A stretch of 64,000 nt of DNA from Hominifimenecus microfluidus (GCA_020687485.1 JAJEQR010000005.1:51479-115478), one strand, 5' to 3'; numbered from the stretch's first letter, positions 8,892-19,030 are shown. Made by a program: numbers and translations. The notes: generated by a model from the letters alone, not told the origin.

Positions 8892-10262
8892 CTATACGAT
8901 TTTGTATTTCGAAGCCTTTCTCACAAAAGATTCCGCAAAGTGGGGATTCGATGGATAGTACAAGTGTGGGAATCCCAGCCAGTAATGCTCTCCGCTGACG
9001 ATGCACGAATATTTTTTCCCCGTCGCCGGCTTCGTCGCAATGCAAGCTCTTCCGTTCTCGCTGCTGTCAAAGTAGTGGAATTCATGCGCCTTGATCTTCT
9101 CATACGGCGGCAGAAAATTGCCGCGAACCTCTTCAAGTTCGATATAGCCGAAACGAACCAGCTTTCCGGCATAGCGGCACTCCGCGTCCAGAACTCCGGC
9201 CATCGCACAACCTTCCGCTACACTACCTGCTTTCATCTTCGGATACAGGAGAGAGTGCAGGTACATAAAACCGCCGCACTCTGCCACCATCGGCATTCCT
9301 CTGCGGAACGCCGTTCGTATCGCATCCCGCATGGAAGTATTGGCGCTCAGCTCCTTTGCGTACAGTTCCGGGTATCCCCCACCGAACAGGACACCGTCAC
9401 AGTCCGGAAGATTCTCGTCGTGAAGAGGAGAAAAATATGTCAGCTCCGCGCCATACTGCCTCAGCAAACGCAGGTTATCTTCATAATAGAAGCAGAACGC
9501 GTCGTCCCTGGCAATTGCAATCGTGCAGCAAATAGGATGCTGCGCGATTGCAGTCTCTTCACCGTCCAGTTCTTCGGCATGTGCCGCAATCTCCGTCAGT
9601 GCATCCAGATCGATCGTCTCCGCCAGGCAGTCGGCGGTCTCCCGCAGCTGCTTCCGGATATCTGCCAGCTCATCCGGGAGAACCAGTCCCAGATGACGGC
9701 TCTCCAGGTGCATCTCCCTCTGATCGGGAAAGTAGCCGACGACTTTCAGGGAAAGCTCCTGCTCGATCAGCGGCTTTATAATCTCATAATATCCTTTTGA
9801 CATCCGGTTCAGCAGAACGCCCCGGATCAGGTGATCGGTGTCGCACTGCAGGAAACCCGCGATCAGCGCCACTACAGACCGTCCCATGCCTTTCGCATCG
9901 ACGACCAATATGATCGGCGTCCTCGTTACTTTTGCCAGATGATAGGAAGAGCCCTCCTCACGGATACCGCCCAGGCCATCGTACAGCCCCATCACACCCT
10001 CCAGCACGGCAAAGTCGCCTTCTTTTCGATCTGCGAGGAAGAGTTTTCTGGTGGTTTCCTCGTCTGTAAAGAAGGTATCCAGATTCTTCGCCGGAACTCC
10101 CAGAACCTTCTGGTGGAACATCGGATCGATATAATCTGGCCCGCACTTGTATGACGACACGGGAACTCTCCGGTCCTTCAGAAGCTGCAGCACCGCGCAG
10201 GTAATTGTGGTCTTTCCGCTGCCGCTTTTCGGAGCGGCCAGCATGATTCGATTCATCTTCAT
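8892..10262 (-). CDS. cbiA: Cobyrinic acid a,c-diamide synthase
   Basis: CbiA amidates the a and c side chains of cobyrinate using glutamine and ATP. From ATG 10262 the protein has 456 residues with an N-terminal P-loop (APKSGSGKTT), a DVAKGMGRS-like nucleotide region (VVDAKGMGRS), and a C-terminal class I-type glutaminase domain with the nucleophile cysteine in MVAECGGFMYL. GAGGAG lies 5 nt before the start and the ATG overlaps the stop of the preceding gene (ATGA), indicating translational coupling. It is the last gene of the operon. Confidence 0.95.
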   Translation of the reverse strand: MKMNRIMLAAPKSGSGKTTITCAVLQLLKDRRVPVSSYKCGPDYIDPMFHQKVLGVPAKNLDTFFTDEETTRKLFLADRKEGDFAVLEGVMGLYDGLGGIREEGSSYHLAKVTRTPIILVVDAKGMGRSVVALIAGFLQCDTDHLIRGVLLNRMSKGYYEIIKPLIEQELSLKVVGYFPDQREMHLESRHLGLVLPDELADIRKQLRETADCLAETIDLDALTEIAAHAEELDGEETAIAQHPICCTIAIARDDAFCFYYEDNLRLLRQYGAELTYFSPLHDENLPDCDGVLFGGGYPELYAKELSANTSMRDAIRTAFRRGMPMVAECGGFMYLHSLLYPKMKAGSVAEGCAMAGVLDAECRYAGKLVRFGYIELEEVRGNFLPPYEKIKAHEFHYFDSSENGRACIATKPATGKKYSCIVSGEHYWLGFPHLYYPSNPHFAESFVRKASKYKIV

Positions 10263-12352
10263 AATGTCTCCTCGTCGAAGCGCAGTGAACAGATCCATAC
10301 TGGATTCTCCGCCTGCATCAGGTGATAGGCTCCGATCTGTTTCGCGCGGCTCGCCTGCAGCTGTACGATATCCGCCTCCACAGGAAACTCCGGATCGCGC
10401 AGCAGCTCCGTCAGCTCTGCGATCGTCTCCATGGAGATCGCATTGATCACAATGCGGATACCCGGATTTTTCTCCCGCAGACAGGTAAGGATCTCCCGCA
10501 GATTTCCGCCGCTTCCTCCGATAAAGGCGTGCGTCGGCGCAGGAAGTTCGTCCATTCCTTCCGGTGCCTTCGCGTGAACGATATGGATATTCTCCAGTCC
10601 GAACTGTTCCGCGTTCTTCCTGATCAGAGCAACAGCATTCTCCTTCTGCTCGATCGCATAGACGTTCAGATCTTCCGACAGTGCGGCGGCCTCCACCGCG
10701 ATGGATCCGGTTCCGCTTCCGACATCATAGAGCACAGAATCCGCCTGCAGGCACAGCTTGCAGATGCTGATATGCCGGATTTCCTCCTTCGTCATGGGAA
10801 CACGTTCCCGCAGAAATTCTTCATCGCGCATCCGTGGCGCCAGGCTGCGGCTCCGCGCCGCAGGGTTTTTGATCATGCAGACATACAGTCCCTCTTCCCT
10901 GAGATTGCGGCACTCCTGCGGCGAAAGCTCCAGGATCTTTTCCTCCGGATAGGAGAGCTGATAGCCTGCAAATACCCGGCAGGAAGTCAGCCCGTAACGG
11001 CTATCTTCCTCCAGAATGGCTCCGAGTGTATTCACATCAGCCACGCCGGAAGTCAGAAGAAAGGTCTTCTCATGGAGACTTAAGCGCGAGGTAAGATTCG
11101 CCAGCTTTACGCCGTGGATGCTGCAGATATACGCATCGCTGTAGGACTCACCGAGAGCTGCCGCCAGATACGAGACGGAGGAAATGCCCGGCAGTACCTT
11201 AAGTTCCGCGTGCAGGTTTCCATCGTCAATTTCCGCGCGGATCGCCTGATACAGCTTCCGGCAACCGCTGTAGAAGCCGGTATCTCCGGAGAAGAGAATC
11301 ACTGCCTTTCCCTGTTTTCGCTCCTTCAGACAGGGAATGATCTGCTTCGCCAGATAAAAAGGCTTCTTCTCGATGCCGGCATCGCATTTCTCCAGAAGTC
11401 GATTCGCACCGAATACGATATCTGCACTCTTTATCGCTGCTGCGGCTTCCTCTGTGAGACAACCGTCATTTCCCATGCCGGTGCCGACAAGGACAATCTT
11501 CATCCGATCGTGCAGATCAATCCGGCAGAGCTCCGTCAGACAGTCGCAGACCTCCCGGAAGGACAGGCCTTCCTCCTCGCGATTCTGCGCAATCACGTAC
11601 ACCGGAATATTTTTATTCTTCGCCGCTGCGATCTTCTCATTCCAGCCGCCTGCAGCGCCGCTCTTCTTCGTCACCATACAGCGGATCTCATACTGATCGA
11701 TCAGCGCTTCGTTCAATGCAGTACCAAAGGGCCCCTGCAGCGCCAGGATCTGCTTTCCGGCAATGCCCTGTTCCATACAGAGACGGATGCTCTCCACACT
11801 GGGGAGCACACGCACATACAGGCGGCTCTTTACGGATTCCTCCGCACCGTAAACGGCGAGCTCTTTGCTTCCGGTCGTAAGGAGAATGTTGCCTTCCACC
11901 TTCTCCAGCGCTTTCGCACAGGCCGCGCTGTCCGGAAAATATGTGATATTATCGTAATCCACCACCAGATCCGTCTCTCTCTTCAGGCGGATATATGGGA
12001 TGGCTCCGGCTGGTTCCATATGATCTGCAGCTTCTTCCGCATTTTCGCTCGCTTTTCGACTCTGGTTTGCCTGCGCGACGGACGCCTTTATGTTCTCCGT
12101 CACGATGGACGCATAGGGATGCGTGGCATCCACAACCGCGCTGCATTTTTCTTCCAGAATGAACCGGCACATTTCATCTTTGTCCATTCTCCCACGATGC
12201 ACCTGCGCGCAGGGATGCTCCGTAAGAACAATCTCTCCATACTCCGTCGCTACGCATACGATATGCTTCACGCCTGCAGCACACAGGCGCTCCGAAAGCT
12301 GCCTGCCCTCCGTTGTCCCCGCGAAAATCAGTATCCTGTTCAACACGATCAC
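10259..12352 (-). CDS. cbiJET: Triple fusion CbiJ-CbiE-CbiT (precorrin-6A reductase / C5,15-methyltransferase, decarboxylating)
   Basis: One 697-residue chain carries three consecutive corrin-ring enzymes. Residues 1-280 are CbiJ-like (RILIFAGTTEGRQLS; DATHPYA; GPFGTALNEAL), reducing cobalt-precorrin-6A. Residues 284-500 are CbiE-like (MKIVLVGTGMGNDGCLT; GDTGFYSG), and 510-697 are CbiT-like with the SAM motif DVGSGTGS at 543-550 and the GGSGGNL segment; together these methylate C5 and C15 and decarboxylate the acetate side chain. It starts with GTG at 12352, overlapping the cbiH stop (GTGA). CbiE-CbiT fusions (CobL) are well known; the added CbiJ is less usual. Confidence 0.93.
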   Translation of the reverse strand: MIVLNRILIFAGTTEGRQLSERLCAAGVKHIVCVATEYGEIVLTEHPCAQVHRGRMDKDEMCRFILEEKCSAVVDATHPYASIVTENIKASVAQANQSRKASENAEEAADHMEPAGAIPYIRLKRETDLVVDYDNITYFPDSAACAKALEKVEGNILLTTGSKELAVYGAEESVKSRLYVRVLPSVESIRLCMEQGIAGKQILALQGPFGTALNEALIDQYEIRCMVTKKSGAAGGWNEKIAAAKNKNIPVYVIAQNREEEGLSFREVCDCLTELCRIDLHDRMKIVLVGTGMGNDGCLTEEAAAAIKSADIVFGANRLLEKCDAGIEKKPFYLAKQIIPCLKERKQGKAVILFSGDTGFYSGCRKLYQAIRAEIDDGNLHAELKVLPGISSVSYLAAALGESYSDAYICSIHGVKLANLTSRLSLHEKTFLLTSGVADVNTLGAILEEDSRYGLTSCRVFAGYQLSYPEEKILELSPQECRNLREEGLYVCMIKNPAARSRSLAPRMRDEEFLRERVPMTKEEIRHISICKLCLQADSVLYDVGSGTGSIAVEAAALSEDLNVYAIEQKENAVALIRKNAEQFGLENIHIVHAKAPEGMDELPAPTHAFIGGSGGNLREILTCLREKNPGIRIVINAISMETIAELTELLRDPEFPVEADIVQLQASRAKQIGAYHLMQAENPVWICSLRFDEETL

Positions 12353-13095
12353 CTCTCGATCTGATAGCCTCTCTTCGTAACAAGCTTCCCGTCAATGATC
12401 TCGGTTCCTCTGTCGCCGATAAAAACAGTGGTGAACATATTGACCTGCGCATCCTTCAGTTCATCCAGACGGCAGACGGTTGCCTTTGTCTCATCACGGC
12501 CGATATTCTCCACGTAACCGCAGGGTCTCTCCGGCTCCAGAACCCGCAGCAGGATCTCGCAGGCGCGCGCCAGATAATCCTTGCGCTTGTGACTGGACGG
12601 ATTGTAGAGCGCAATCACGAAATCACCCTCCGCCGCCGCGAGGAGTCTCTTCTCAATCGTCTCCCAGGGAGTGAGAAGATCACTCAGACTGATCGTGCAG
12701 AAGTCATGATTCAGGGGTGCACCGAGCACAGCCGCACCACTGTTCGCCGCCGTGATTCCTGGGATTACTTCCAACGCGACATCCGGATAATCGGTTCCGA
12801 TCTCATACATTAAGGACGCCAGGCCATAGATCCCGGCGTCTCCGCTGCAAACCATGGCAACGGTCTTTCCTGCCTGCGCCTTCTCGAAGCACAGCTTGCA
12901 GCGCTCCTTCTCCTTACGCATGGGCGTCGAAAGAAGCTCCTTATTCTGGAATTTCTCCCCCAGCAGTTGAATATAGACCGTATATCCGATGATGATGTCT
13001 GACACTTCCAGTGCCTTTATGGCCTGTCCGGTCATCATATCTTCCGCTCCCGGCCCCATACCGACAATATAGATTTTATTTTCCGTCTTATTCAT
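12349..13095 (-). CDS. cbiH: Precorrin-3B / cobalt-factor III C17-methyltransferase
   Basis: CbiH performs the ring contraction and C17 methylation step. From ATG 13095 (MNKTENKIYIVGMGPGAEDM) it has 248 residues with the tetrapyrrole methylase P-loop-like VGMGPGAEDMMTG, the MVCSGDAGIYGLASLMYE motif and VIPGITAANSGAAVLGAPL. AGGAGG lies upstream; spacing is 13 nt to this ATG and 7 nt to a GTG at 13101, so the true start may be two codons longer. Its stop overlaps the next start. Confidence 0.93.
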   Translation of the reverse strand: MNKTENKIYIVGMGPGAEDMMTGQAIKALEVSDIIIGYTVYIQLLGEKFQNKELLSTPMRKEKERCKLCFEKAQAGKTVAMVCSGDAGIYGLASLMYEIGTDYPDVALEVIPGITAANSGAAVLGAPLNHDFCTISLSDLLTPWETIEKRLLAAAEGDFVIALYNPSSHKRKDYLARACEILLRVLEPERPCGYVENIGRDETKATVCRLDELKDAQVNMFTTVFIGDRGTEIIDGKLVTKRGYQIER

Positions 13096-13162
13096 ATCCA
13101 CAATCATCCCTCCTGTGTAAAATATAATGCTTCTTATTCCGGGTAATTTCGCAGCGATTCTC

Positions 13163-14299
13163 TTACATATCCGCCTGCATCCGCCTCGCAATCGCGATCG
13201 TAACGCCGTCGTATGCCTGCTTTCTGCGAATCAGCCGGGCATTTTCATCGCACGCGAGAACCGCCGCTCTCTCGCAGACATTGTCCACGCCGACCTGCTT
13301 TTTTACGAATGCGGAAGCGGTAAACACTCCTGGCACTGCCATCAGCGCTTCCGCCGGAAAAGTAACGTATTCCACGCGGTTTCTGCGGCTCCACTCCAGA
13401 ATACCGGCCTCGTCCTTCTTGACGTCGATCGACGCAATCTGTCGAACTTCCTGCCGTGCAATCCCGGCATCCGCAAGGCTTGCAGCAATTGCAGCCTCGA
13501 TCTTCTCCCATGGCGTATTTCTTCGGCAGCCCACTCCGATGACATAGGCTTTTGGCTTCAGATAAAGCAACGCTTTCGTATTTATTTCTGATTCCGGATT
13601 TTCACCAAAATTCTCTGATGAGAGAAGAATATCCACCGGGCCATCCGGCGGATACTTCACCGGCTGAACATATGCGGGAAACTGACGGAACAATATCTCC
13701 ATTTTTTTATTTCTTATCTGCTCCGGAAATATCTTCTTATCAATGGAGATCGTAATCGTCTCCCCGGCAAGCACCTTCGCGGATATTTTCGCAATCCCAT
13801 CCCGGTTCATAATTGCGAACCGATTCTTCTGGGCAAATACATCAACGGCGAATTTTTCGTTGATATCCGTCGCTGTCGTAATCACGGGAATCGCTCCGAT
13901 CCGTTCCGCAATACGCAGGGCCAGAGCATTCGCGCCGCCCACATGACCGGAGAGAAGCGGGATAACAAAGCGCCCCTTCTCATCCAGCACAAGTACAGGG
14001 CTGTCTGTCAGCTTGTCCTTCACGGAAGAAGCAATCGCCCGAACAGCAATTCCGCAGGCCCCAATAAAGATAAGAACGTTCTTACTTTGCATCTGCTCCT
14101 CTGCCCACCAGGCAATCGGCTCCGTTACCACCTCTACATTCTTACTTTTCTTTACGTCCTCTCCGGCAGGTTCCTGCGGATCTGCCCCGGAGAATTTTGT
14201 GAATACGCAGATTTCTTCACAATCGCCCTGCAGCTGCTCCTCCAGGCGACCGGCAAGCCCGTATCCGTTCTGTGTAAAGCTGATGATACTGAGCCTCAT
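13163..14299 (-). CDS. cbiG: Cobalt-precorrin 5A hydrolase
   Basis: CbiG opens the delta-lactone of cobalt-precorrin-5A and releases acetaldehyde. The 378-residue protein shows the family features: an N-terminal half with FIGACGIAVRAIAS and PLLSGHVGGANALA, and a C-terminal domain starting at VIGVGCRRNTPWEKIEAAI with GVFTASAFVKKQVGVDNVCERAAV. GAGGAAG precedes ATG 14299. It sits between cbiF and cbiH in the operon. Confidence 0.95.
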   Translation of the reverse strand: MRLSIISFTQNGYGLAGRLEEQLQGDCEEICVFTKFSGADPQEPAGEDVKKSKNVEVVTEPIAWWAEEQMQSKNVLIFIGACGIAVRAIASSVKDKLTDSPVLVLDEKGRFVIPLLSGHVGGANALALRIAERIGAIPVITTATDINEKFAVDVFAQKNRFAIMNRDGIAKISAKVLAGETITISIDKKIFPEQIRNKKMEILFRQFPAYVQPVKYPPDGPVDILLSSENFGENPESEINTKALLYLKPKAYVIGVGCRRNTPWEKIEAAIAASLADAGIARQEVRQIASIDVKKDEAGILEWSRRNRVEYVTFPAEALMAVPGVFTASAFVKKQVGVDNVCERAAVLACDENARLIRRKQAYDGVTIAIARRMQADM

Positions 14300-14324
14300 A
14301 ATCTTCCTCTTTTCTTATCTTCTT

Positions 14325-15098
14325 TTAACTGTTCTCAGCTGTTTCTCTGGCTTTACGGTATTCCGTTGAGAAATCCGGCGCGTACAGCCGGGATTTCCGG
14401 TAATGCTGATGCGTGATCACATCTCCCACCAGAACGATCGCTGTCTTCATGATGCCATGCTCTCTGGCTGTCTCCGCCAGCGTGGCAACTGTGCAGACAT
14501 ACGCTTCCTCTTCCGGCCATGTTGCCTTATACACCAGAGCGGCCGGTGTCTCCGCTGAATAACCTCCGGCAATCAGCCGTCCGCTCAGCTCATCCAGAAG
14601 ACCGGTGCTGAGATAAATTGCCATGGACGCCTGATGCGCTGCAAAGCTCTCGATGCTCTCCTTCGGCGGCACCGCAGTACGTCCCTCCATGCGCGTGATA
14701 ATCAGCGACTGGGAAACCTCCGGCAATGTATACTCAAGGTTCAGGGAAGCCGCCGCGCCGAAGCACGCGCTCACACCCGGACAGCTCTCATACTCGATTC
14801 CCAGAAGATCCAACTCGTCCATCTGCTCCCGGACAGCTCCGTAAATACTCGGCTCACCGGTATGAAGACGCACCGTCATCTTGCCATCCTGCTCTGCCTT
14901 CTTCATCACTTCGATCACTTCATCCAGCGTCATCTTCGCGCTGTTGTAAATCTCACACCCTTCGTGTGCATAATCCAGCAGCTGCGGATTCACCAGCGAT
15001 CCCGCATAAATAATCACATCCGCCTGTTCCAGAAGATGCATGCCTCTTACCGTGATCAAATCGGCTGCGCCGCTTCCTGCTCCAACAAAATAAACCAT
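14325..15098 (-). CDS. cbiF: Cobalt-precorrin-4 C11-methyltransferase
   Basis: From ATG 15098 the protein has 257 residues and reads as a complete CbiF: MVYFVGAGSGAADLITVRG at the N-terminus, RLHTGEPSIYGAVREQMD, SCPGVSACFGAAASL, and the late VLVGDVI motif. It adds the C11 methyl group from SAM. GGGAGG lies 7 nt before this start. The open frame continues upstream to 15494, but that part is a shadow of cbiD. The start overlaps the cbiD 3' end by 43 bp. Confidence 0.95.
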   Translation of the reverse strand: MVYFVGAGSGAADLITVRGMHLLEQADVIIYAGSLVNPQLLDYAHEGCEIYNSAKMTLDEVIEVMKKAEQDGKMTVRLHTGEPSIYGAVREQMDELDLLGIEYESCPGVSACFGAAASLNLEYTLPEVSQSLIITRMEGRTAVPPKESIESFAAHQASMAIYLSTGLLDELSGRLIAGGYSAETPAALVYKATWPEEEAYVCTVATLAETAREHGIMKTAIVLVGDVITHQHYRKSRLYAPDFSTEYRKARETAENS

Positions 15099-16183
15099 TT
15101 CTCTGCCTCCCTGCTCCTTGCCAGCTCTCCGAACTCGCTGGAATACATAATACATGCGATCTCCAGTCTCTGCCCGGCACGCTTGTCCAGATAAAAGCAG
15201 ATCCGTTCCATCGCATAATCCATCACTTCCTGTAATTTGCCGCTCTCCTGCAGCAGCGCGAGCGCCTCCTCTGTGTTCAGACAGTCCAAGATGCGCCGTG
15301 CGCATTCCGCCGGAACCTGACATCGCAGGGCAAACGCGGCCAGAAGTTCCATCCGTGCATCCGCTTCCCGCGAGTGCGTATTCATGATTCCGCCCGCGAC
15401 CTTGATCAGCTTCCCGATATGCCCAGTCAGGAGTATCCGCTGAAAGCCAAGTTCCGCTGCCATATCGATGGTCTGACCGATAAAATTGCTGCACTTGACG
15501 CTCCGGTCCAGATCGTATCCGTACCGGCGCTTCATATAGTCACGACCATAATTGCCGGGCGTCACCGCCACAGAATCATAGCCCTCCGCCCGCCTCTGAT
15601 TCAGTTCGACCCGGATCGTATCCAGCAGCGCCTGGCTGCTCATCGGCTCCACAATCCCGCTGGTTCCGAGGATCGAGATGCCTCCGACAATGCCAAGTCT
15701 CGGATTGAAGGTTCGCGCAGCCAGCGCTTCGCCTCCCGGCACGGATATGACAATATCCAGTCCGCCCCGATAATCCAGCAGGGCGCACACCTCGGATACT
15801 TCCTTCGCGATCATCGCTCTCGGTACATGATTGATCGCGGCATTCCCCACCGGCTGATCCAGTCCGGGACGGGTCACTCTTCCGATGCCTTCGCCGCCGT
15901 CGATATGAAGGACTGCACATTTGCCGTCCGCTTCTTCAGTCAGGCTGACCTTCGAATAAATCTTCATGCCGGTGGTCACATCCGGATCGTCTCCGCCGTC
16001 CTTTACGACCGCGCAACTCGCGCAGTGTTCTCCGATATGAATATCTATAATTTCTGCCGTATACGAGATTCCGCCGGGCGTCTCAATCGTGATCTGATTC
16101 TTTCTGTGTCCTGTGAGAAGCATGTACGCCGCCGCTTTTGACGCGGCAGCCGCACAGCTTCCTGTCGTAAATCCATGTCTCAT
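15056..16183 (-). CDS. cbiD: Cobalt-precorrin-5B C1-methyltransferase
   Basis: CbiD methylates C1 in the anaerobic pathway. The 375-residue protein starts MRHGFTTGSCAAAASKAA, the hallmark of the family, and continues with GGDDPDVTTG, GIGRVTRPGL and a GTSGIVEPMS block. The ribosome site is weak (GGCGGATGAT). It overlaps cbiF by 43 bp, indicating co-transcription. The call is secure. Confidence 0.96.
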   Translation of the reverse strand: MRHGFTTGSCAAAASKAAAYMLLTGHRKNQITIETPGGISYTAEIIDIHIGEHCASCAVVKDGGDDPDVTTGMKIYSKVSLTEEADGKCAVLHIDGGEGIGRVTRPGLDQPVGNAAINHVPRAMIAKEVSEVCALLDYRGGLDIVISVPGGEALAARTFNPRLGIVGGISILGTSGIVEPMSSQALLDTIRVELNQRRAEGYDSVAVTPGNYGRDYMKRRYGYDLDRSVKCSNFIGQTIDMAAELGFQRILLTGHIGKLIKVAGGIMNTHSREADARMELLAAFALRCQVPAECARRILDCLNTEEALALLQESGKLQEVMDYAMERICFYLDKRAGQRLEIACIMYSSEFGELARSREAEKWFILLEQEAAQPI

Positions 16184-16240
16184 ATCATCCGCCTGTATCG
16201 CCGGTTCTGTTTCTATATTCCGACTAATTTTCTTTTTGGA

Positions 16241-16909
16241 TCAGTCTCTGTCCACCATAGTATAGATCAGCGCATTGCAGATCGCAGCGGCGATATTGCT
16301 GCCGCCCTTTCGTCCCTGATTGACAATATAAGGCACATCCGTCTCCATAATCAGCTCCTTGGCCGCTTCCACATTCACGAAGCCGACCGGCACACCAATA
16401 ATAAATGCGGGAGTATAACTTCCCTGCTGTATCATCTCATAGAGCTGTATCAGCGCGGTCGGCGCATTTCCCACGGCAAAAATCACCGGCTTATCGATCT
16501 TCGCCGCCATCTCCATGCTCACAGCTGCCCGCGTCGTCTTCCGCTCTACGGCAAGCTTCGCAACAGTTTCATCCGCCATAAAGCAGTGTACCTGTCCGCC
16601 GAACTTTGCCAACTGTTTCTTATTGATGCCGGAGAGCGCCATATTCGTATCGGTAACAATATCCGCCCCGCTGCAGATCAGCTCCTTTGCTCTCGCAATG
16701 GCTCCTTCGGAATAGCGCATCGTCTCCGCATACTCGAAATCCGCGCTTGTATGGATAACTCTCCGGGTAATCGGGTCCTGATCCGGCGGCAGTACGATCT
16801 TCCGCGCCGCCAACTCCTCCGCAATGATCTCAAAGCTCCGCTTCTCAATCTCCATCGGCAGCAGATGTTCAATTTTCTTCTCAATTTCAGTTGTTTTCAA
16901 TGCACTCAC
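16241..16909 (-). CDS. cbiC: Precorrin-8X / cobalt-precorrin-8 methylmutase
   Basis: CbiC moves the methyl group from C11 to C12 to make cobyrinate. The 222-residue protein carries the catalytic-histidine segment RRVIHTSADFEYAETMRYS and the conserved GAPT-like AVGNAPTALIQLYEM and IGVPVGFVNVEAAKELI segments. It starts at GTG 16909, inside the 3' end of cobD (23-bp overlap). Confidence 0.96.
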   Translation of the reverse strand: MSALKTTEIEKKIEHLLPMEIEKRSFEIIAEELAARKIVLPPDQDPITRRVIHTSADFEYAETMRYSEGAIARAKELICSGADIVTDTNMALSGINKKQLAKFGGQVHCFMADETVAKLAVERKTTRAAVSMEMAAKIDKPVIFAVGNAPTALIQLYEMIQQGSYTPAFIIGVPVGFVNVEAAKELIMETDVPYIVNQGRKGGSNIAAAICNALIYTMVDRD

Positions 16910-17948
16910 CTATCATTTTCAGTAATTGCCTGTTTTCTTCTTCTCTCTTTACCGCAATCCGGTAATATCCCTGCGTCAGTCCCTCGTAATTTGAGCAGTC
17001 CCGGATAAGAATTTTCTTCTTCAGAAGCATCTTATACAGAGGAAGCTCCGTATAGAAGAGGATGAAATTGGCACTGCTCTCACAAACCCGGAAACCAAAA
17101 TCCGTTAGCGCAGCTTCCAGAAATGCTCTCTGCCTCTGCACATATTTCTGTGTCCGCGTCACGTAGGCGCGCGCCCGGGCAGCCGTCGCACCGGCCTCCT
17201 GCGCGATCACCGACACATTCCATTCCGGAAGATTCCTCGCGATCTTCTCCCGCAGGCTTTTATTTCCGCAAACAAGGTAACCCAGACGCAGTCCCGGAAT
17301 CGCATAGATCTTGGTGAAGGCCTGAACTACCATCAGGTTCTCGTATTTCTTCACCCAGCGCAGTGCAGATTCCGCGTCCGCGCAGAAATCGATAAAACAT
17401 TCATCCATCACAACAAAGATTCCCTGCTCCCGACAGTGATCCAGCAGATGATGAACGTTTACTTCGCTCATCAATTTCCCGGTCGGGTTGTTCGGATTCG
17501 CCAGGAACAGAATATCCGTCTCCGCCGTCAGCATTGCCACAAGACGCTCCTGGCAGAAATCCGGATCGAAACCTTCTGCTTCCGCCAGCAAACAGTAAGC
17601 AATCTCTCCATCCACGGCCTGCATCGCATATTCATAACCGGAGAAGGACGGAGCCGGAATCACTGCCCTCCGGGGGCGGATGGCATGTACAATCGCCATG
17701 AAAAGCTCCGAAGCTCCATTTCCCAAGAGGATATCCCTCTCGCTAACATCATACCGTTTTACAGCAAATTCCTGAGCTAGTGTCTGCTTCAGCTTCGCGC
17801 AGGTTGGATCCGGATACTGATCACAGTGCGTAATCGCCTTCGCGATCGCGCCCTTCACTGTGTCCGGCATCCCCAGCGGGTTAATATTCACGGAAAAATC
17901 CAGCTTTACTTCATTATTATAGATATCTCCACCATGCGTTTTGGGCAT
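16887..17948 (-). CDS. cobD: Threonine-phosphate decarboxylase (class I/II PLP enzyme)
   Basis: CobD makes (R)-1-amino-2-propanol O-2-phosphate, which CbiB attaches to cobyrate. The 353-residue protein belongs to the fold-type I aminotransferases (LGNGASELF, FLANPNNPTGKLM, VMDECFIDFC) and has the PLP-lysine region AFTKIYAIPGLRLGYLV. It begins HGGDIYNN, characteristic of CobD rather than HisC, and lies next to cbiB. A histidinol-phosphate aminotransferase is the alternative on sequence alone; context favours CobD. Confidence 0.9.
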   Translation of the reverse strand: MPKTHGGDIYNNEVKLDFSVNINPLGMPDTVKGAIAKAITHCDQYPDPTCAKLKQTLAQEFAVKRYDVSERDILLGNGASELFMAIVHAIRPRRAVIPAPSFSGYEYAMQAVDGEIAYCLLAEAEGFDPDFCQERLVAMLTAETDILFLANPNNPTGKLMSEVNVHHLLDHCREQGIFVVMDECFIDFCADAESALRWVKKYENLMVVQAFTKIYAIPGLRLGYLVCGNKSLREKIARNLPEWNVSVIAQEAGATAARARAYVTRTQKYVQRQRAFLEAALTDFGFRVCESSANFILFYTELPLYKMLLKKKILIRDCSNYEGLTQGYYRIAVKREEENRQLLKMIGECIENN

Positions 17949-17968
17949 ATCCTATTCCTCCTGATTGA

Positions 17969-19030
17969 TTATCCCGGAATCCCCCACAGGAACCCTGCCG
18001 CGCACAGCAGCAGAATGCACAACGTTTCACATATACATGCCGTAAGATACATCAGACGGTTCGCCCGTGGGATATCCTCATACGAAACCGCCCGCACCGG
18101 ATCACCGATGAACGGCTTCTTCACCACTTTTCCAAAATAGACCGCATCTCCGGCCAGCTGCACTTGAAGCGCACCGGCGCATACGGATTCCGTCTGCGCC
18201 GAGTTTGGACTCGCGTGATTATAGCGGTCTCTCCGGAAAATCCGGTACGCCTGCTTCCCATCGAAGGAAGCTCCTCCCAGATATGCCGCAAAAATCATCA
18301 GATACGCGCTGATTCTGGCTGGAAGATAATTCACGATATCATCCAGCTTCGCCGCTGTTCTTCCGAAGAAAAGATACCGGTCGTTCTTATAACCGATCAT
18401 AGAGTCCATCGTGTTGACTGCCTTGTAAGCAAAGCCCAGGATTGGCCCGCCGAGAGCTGTGTACAGCATGGGGGCGATCACGCCATCCGATGTATTCTCC
18501 GCCACCGTCTCCACGGCCGCCTTCGTCACGCCGATTTCGTTCAGCGCATCCGTATCGCGACCGACAATCATCGAGACCGCCTTTCGTCCTGCTTCCAGTC
18601 CTTCGTTCTTCAGGCTGTGATAAACCTTCATACTCTCATCCCGAAGACTCTTTGCGGCAAGAATCTGGTAGGTCATCACCGCTTCAACCGCAAGCCCCAA
18701 CCGGGGATGAATCCGGTAGGCTCCGAGCAGGATCAGTGCTGTGACCAGAACGGTCACAGCCAGTACCAGCAGTACAAGAAACGTACCGCGTACTCCATTT
18801 TCACGATTATGTGTGTCGTCTTTTTCGTCGTTTTTCGTCTGTCTGTTCTGTTTTCCGGCATGGCTCTCCTCCGGCGCTCCTCCGCTTCTGAAATTCAGCT
18901 TTCGCTCCAGCGCCGCGATCAGATTCCCGATCAGGCGGATGGGGTGCGGCAGCCAGTGGGGATCTCCGAACAGAAGATCCAGGACGAAGCCTGCAGCGAA
19001 TGCTGCTGTATGATTAATGAATATCTGCAT
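17969..19030 (-). CDS. cbiB: Adenosylcobinamide-phosphate synthase, membrane protein
   Basis: CbiB joins the aminopropanol phosphate to adenosylcobyric acid. The protein shows the N-terminal [18 protein letters not shown] motif, the central [34 protein letters not shown] block, and several hydrophobic segments including the C-terminal one. I place the start at the ATG at 19030 (MQIFINH); another in-frame ATG at 19045 is possible, and neither has a strong ribosome site. Either start overlaps the end of cbiP. Membrane location is inferred from the hydrophobic segments. Confidence 0.93.
   Translation of the reverse strand: MQIFINHTAAFAAGFVLDLLFGDPHWLPHPIRLIGNLIAALERKLNFRSGGAPEESHAGKQNRQTKNDEKDDTHNRENGVRGTFLVLLVLAVTVLVTALILLGAYRIHPRLGLAVEAVMTYQILAAKSLRDESMKVYHSLKNEGLEAGRKAVSMIVGRDTDALNEIGVTKAAVETVAENTSDGVIAPMLYTALGGPILGFAYKAVNTMDSMIGYKNDRYLFFGRTAAKLDDIVNYLPARISAYLMIFAAYLGGASFDGKQAYRIFRRDRYNHASPNSAQTESVCAGALQVQLAGDAVYFGKVVKKPFIGDPVRAVSYEDIPRANRLMYLTACICETLCILLLCAAGFLWGIPG

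Noticed and set aside
15099..15494. N-terminal extension of cbiF
   Set aside because: This stretch is cbiD read in another frame; CbiF homology begins at 15098 behind a GGGAGG site.
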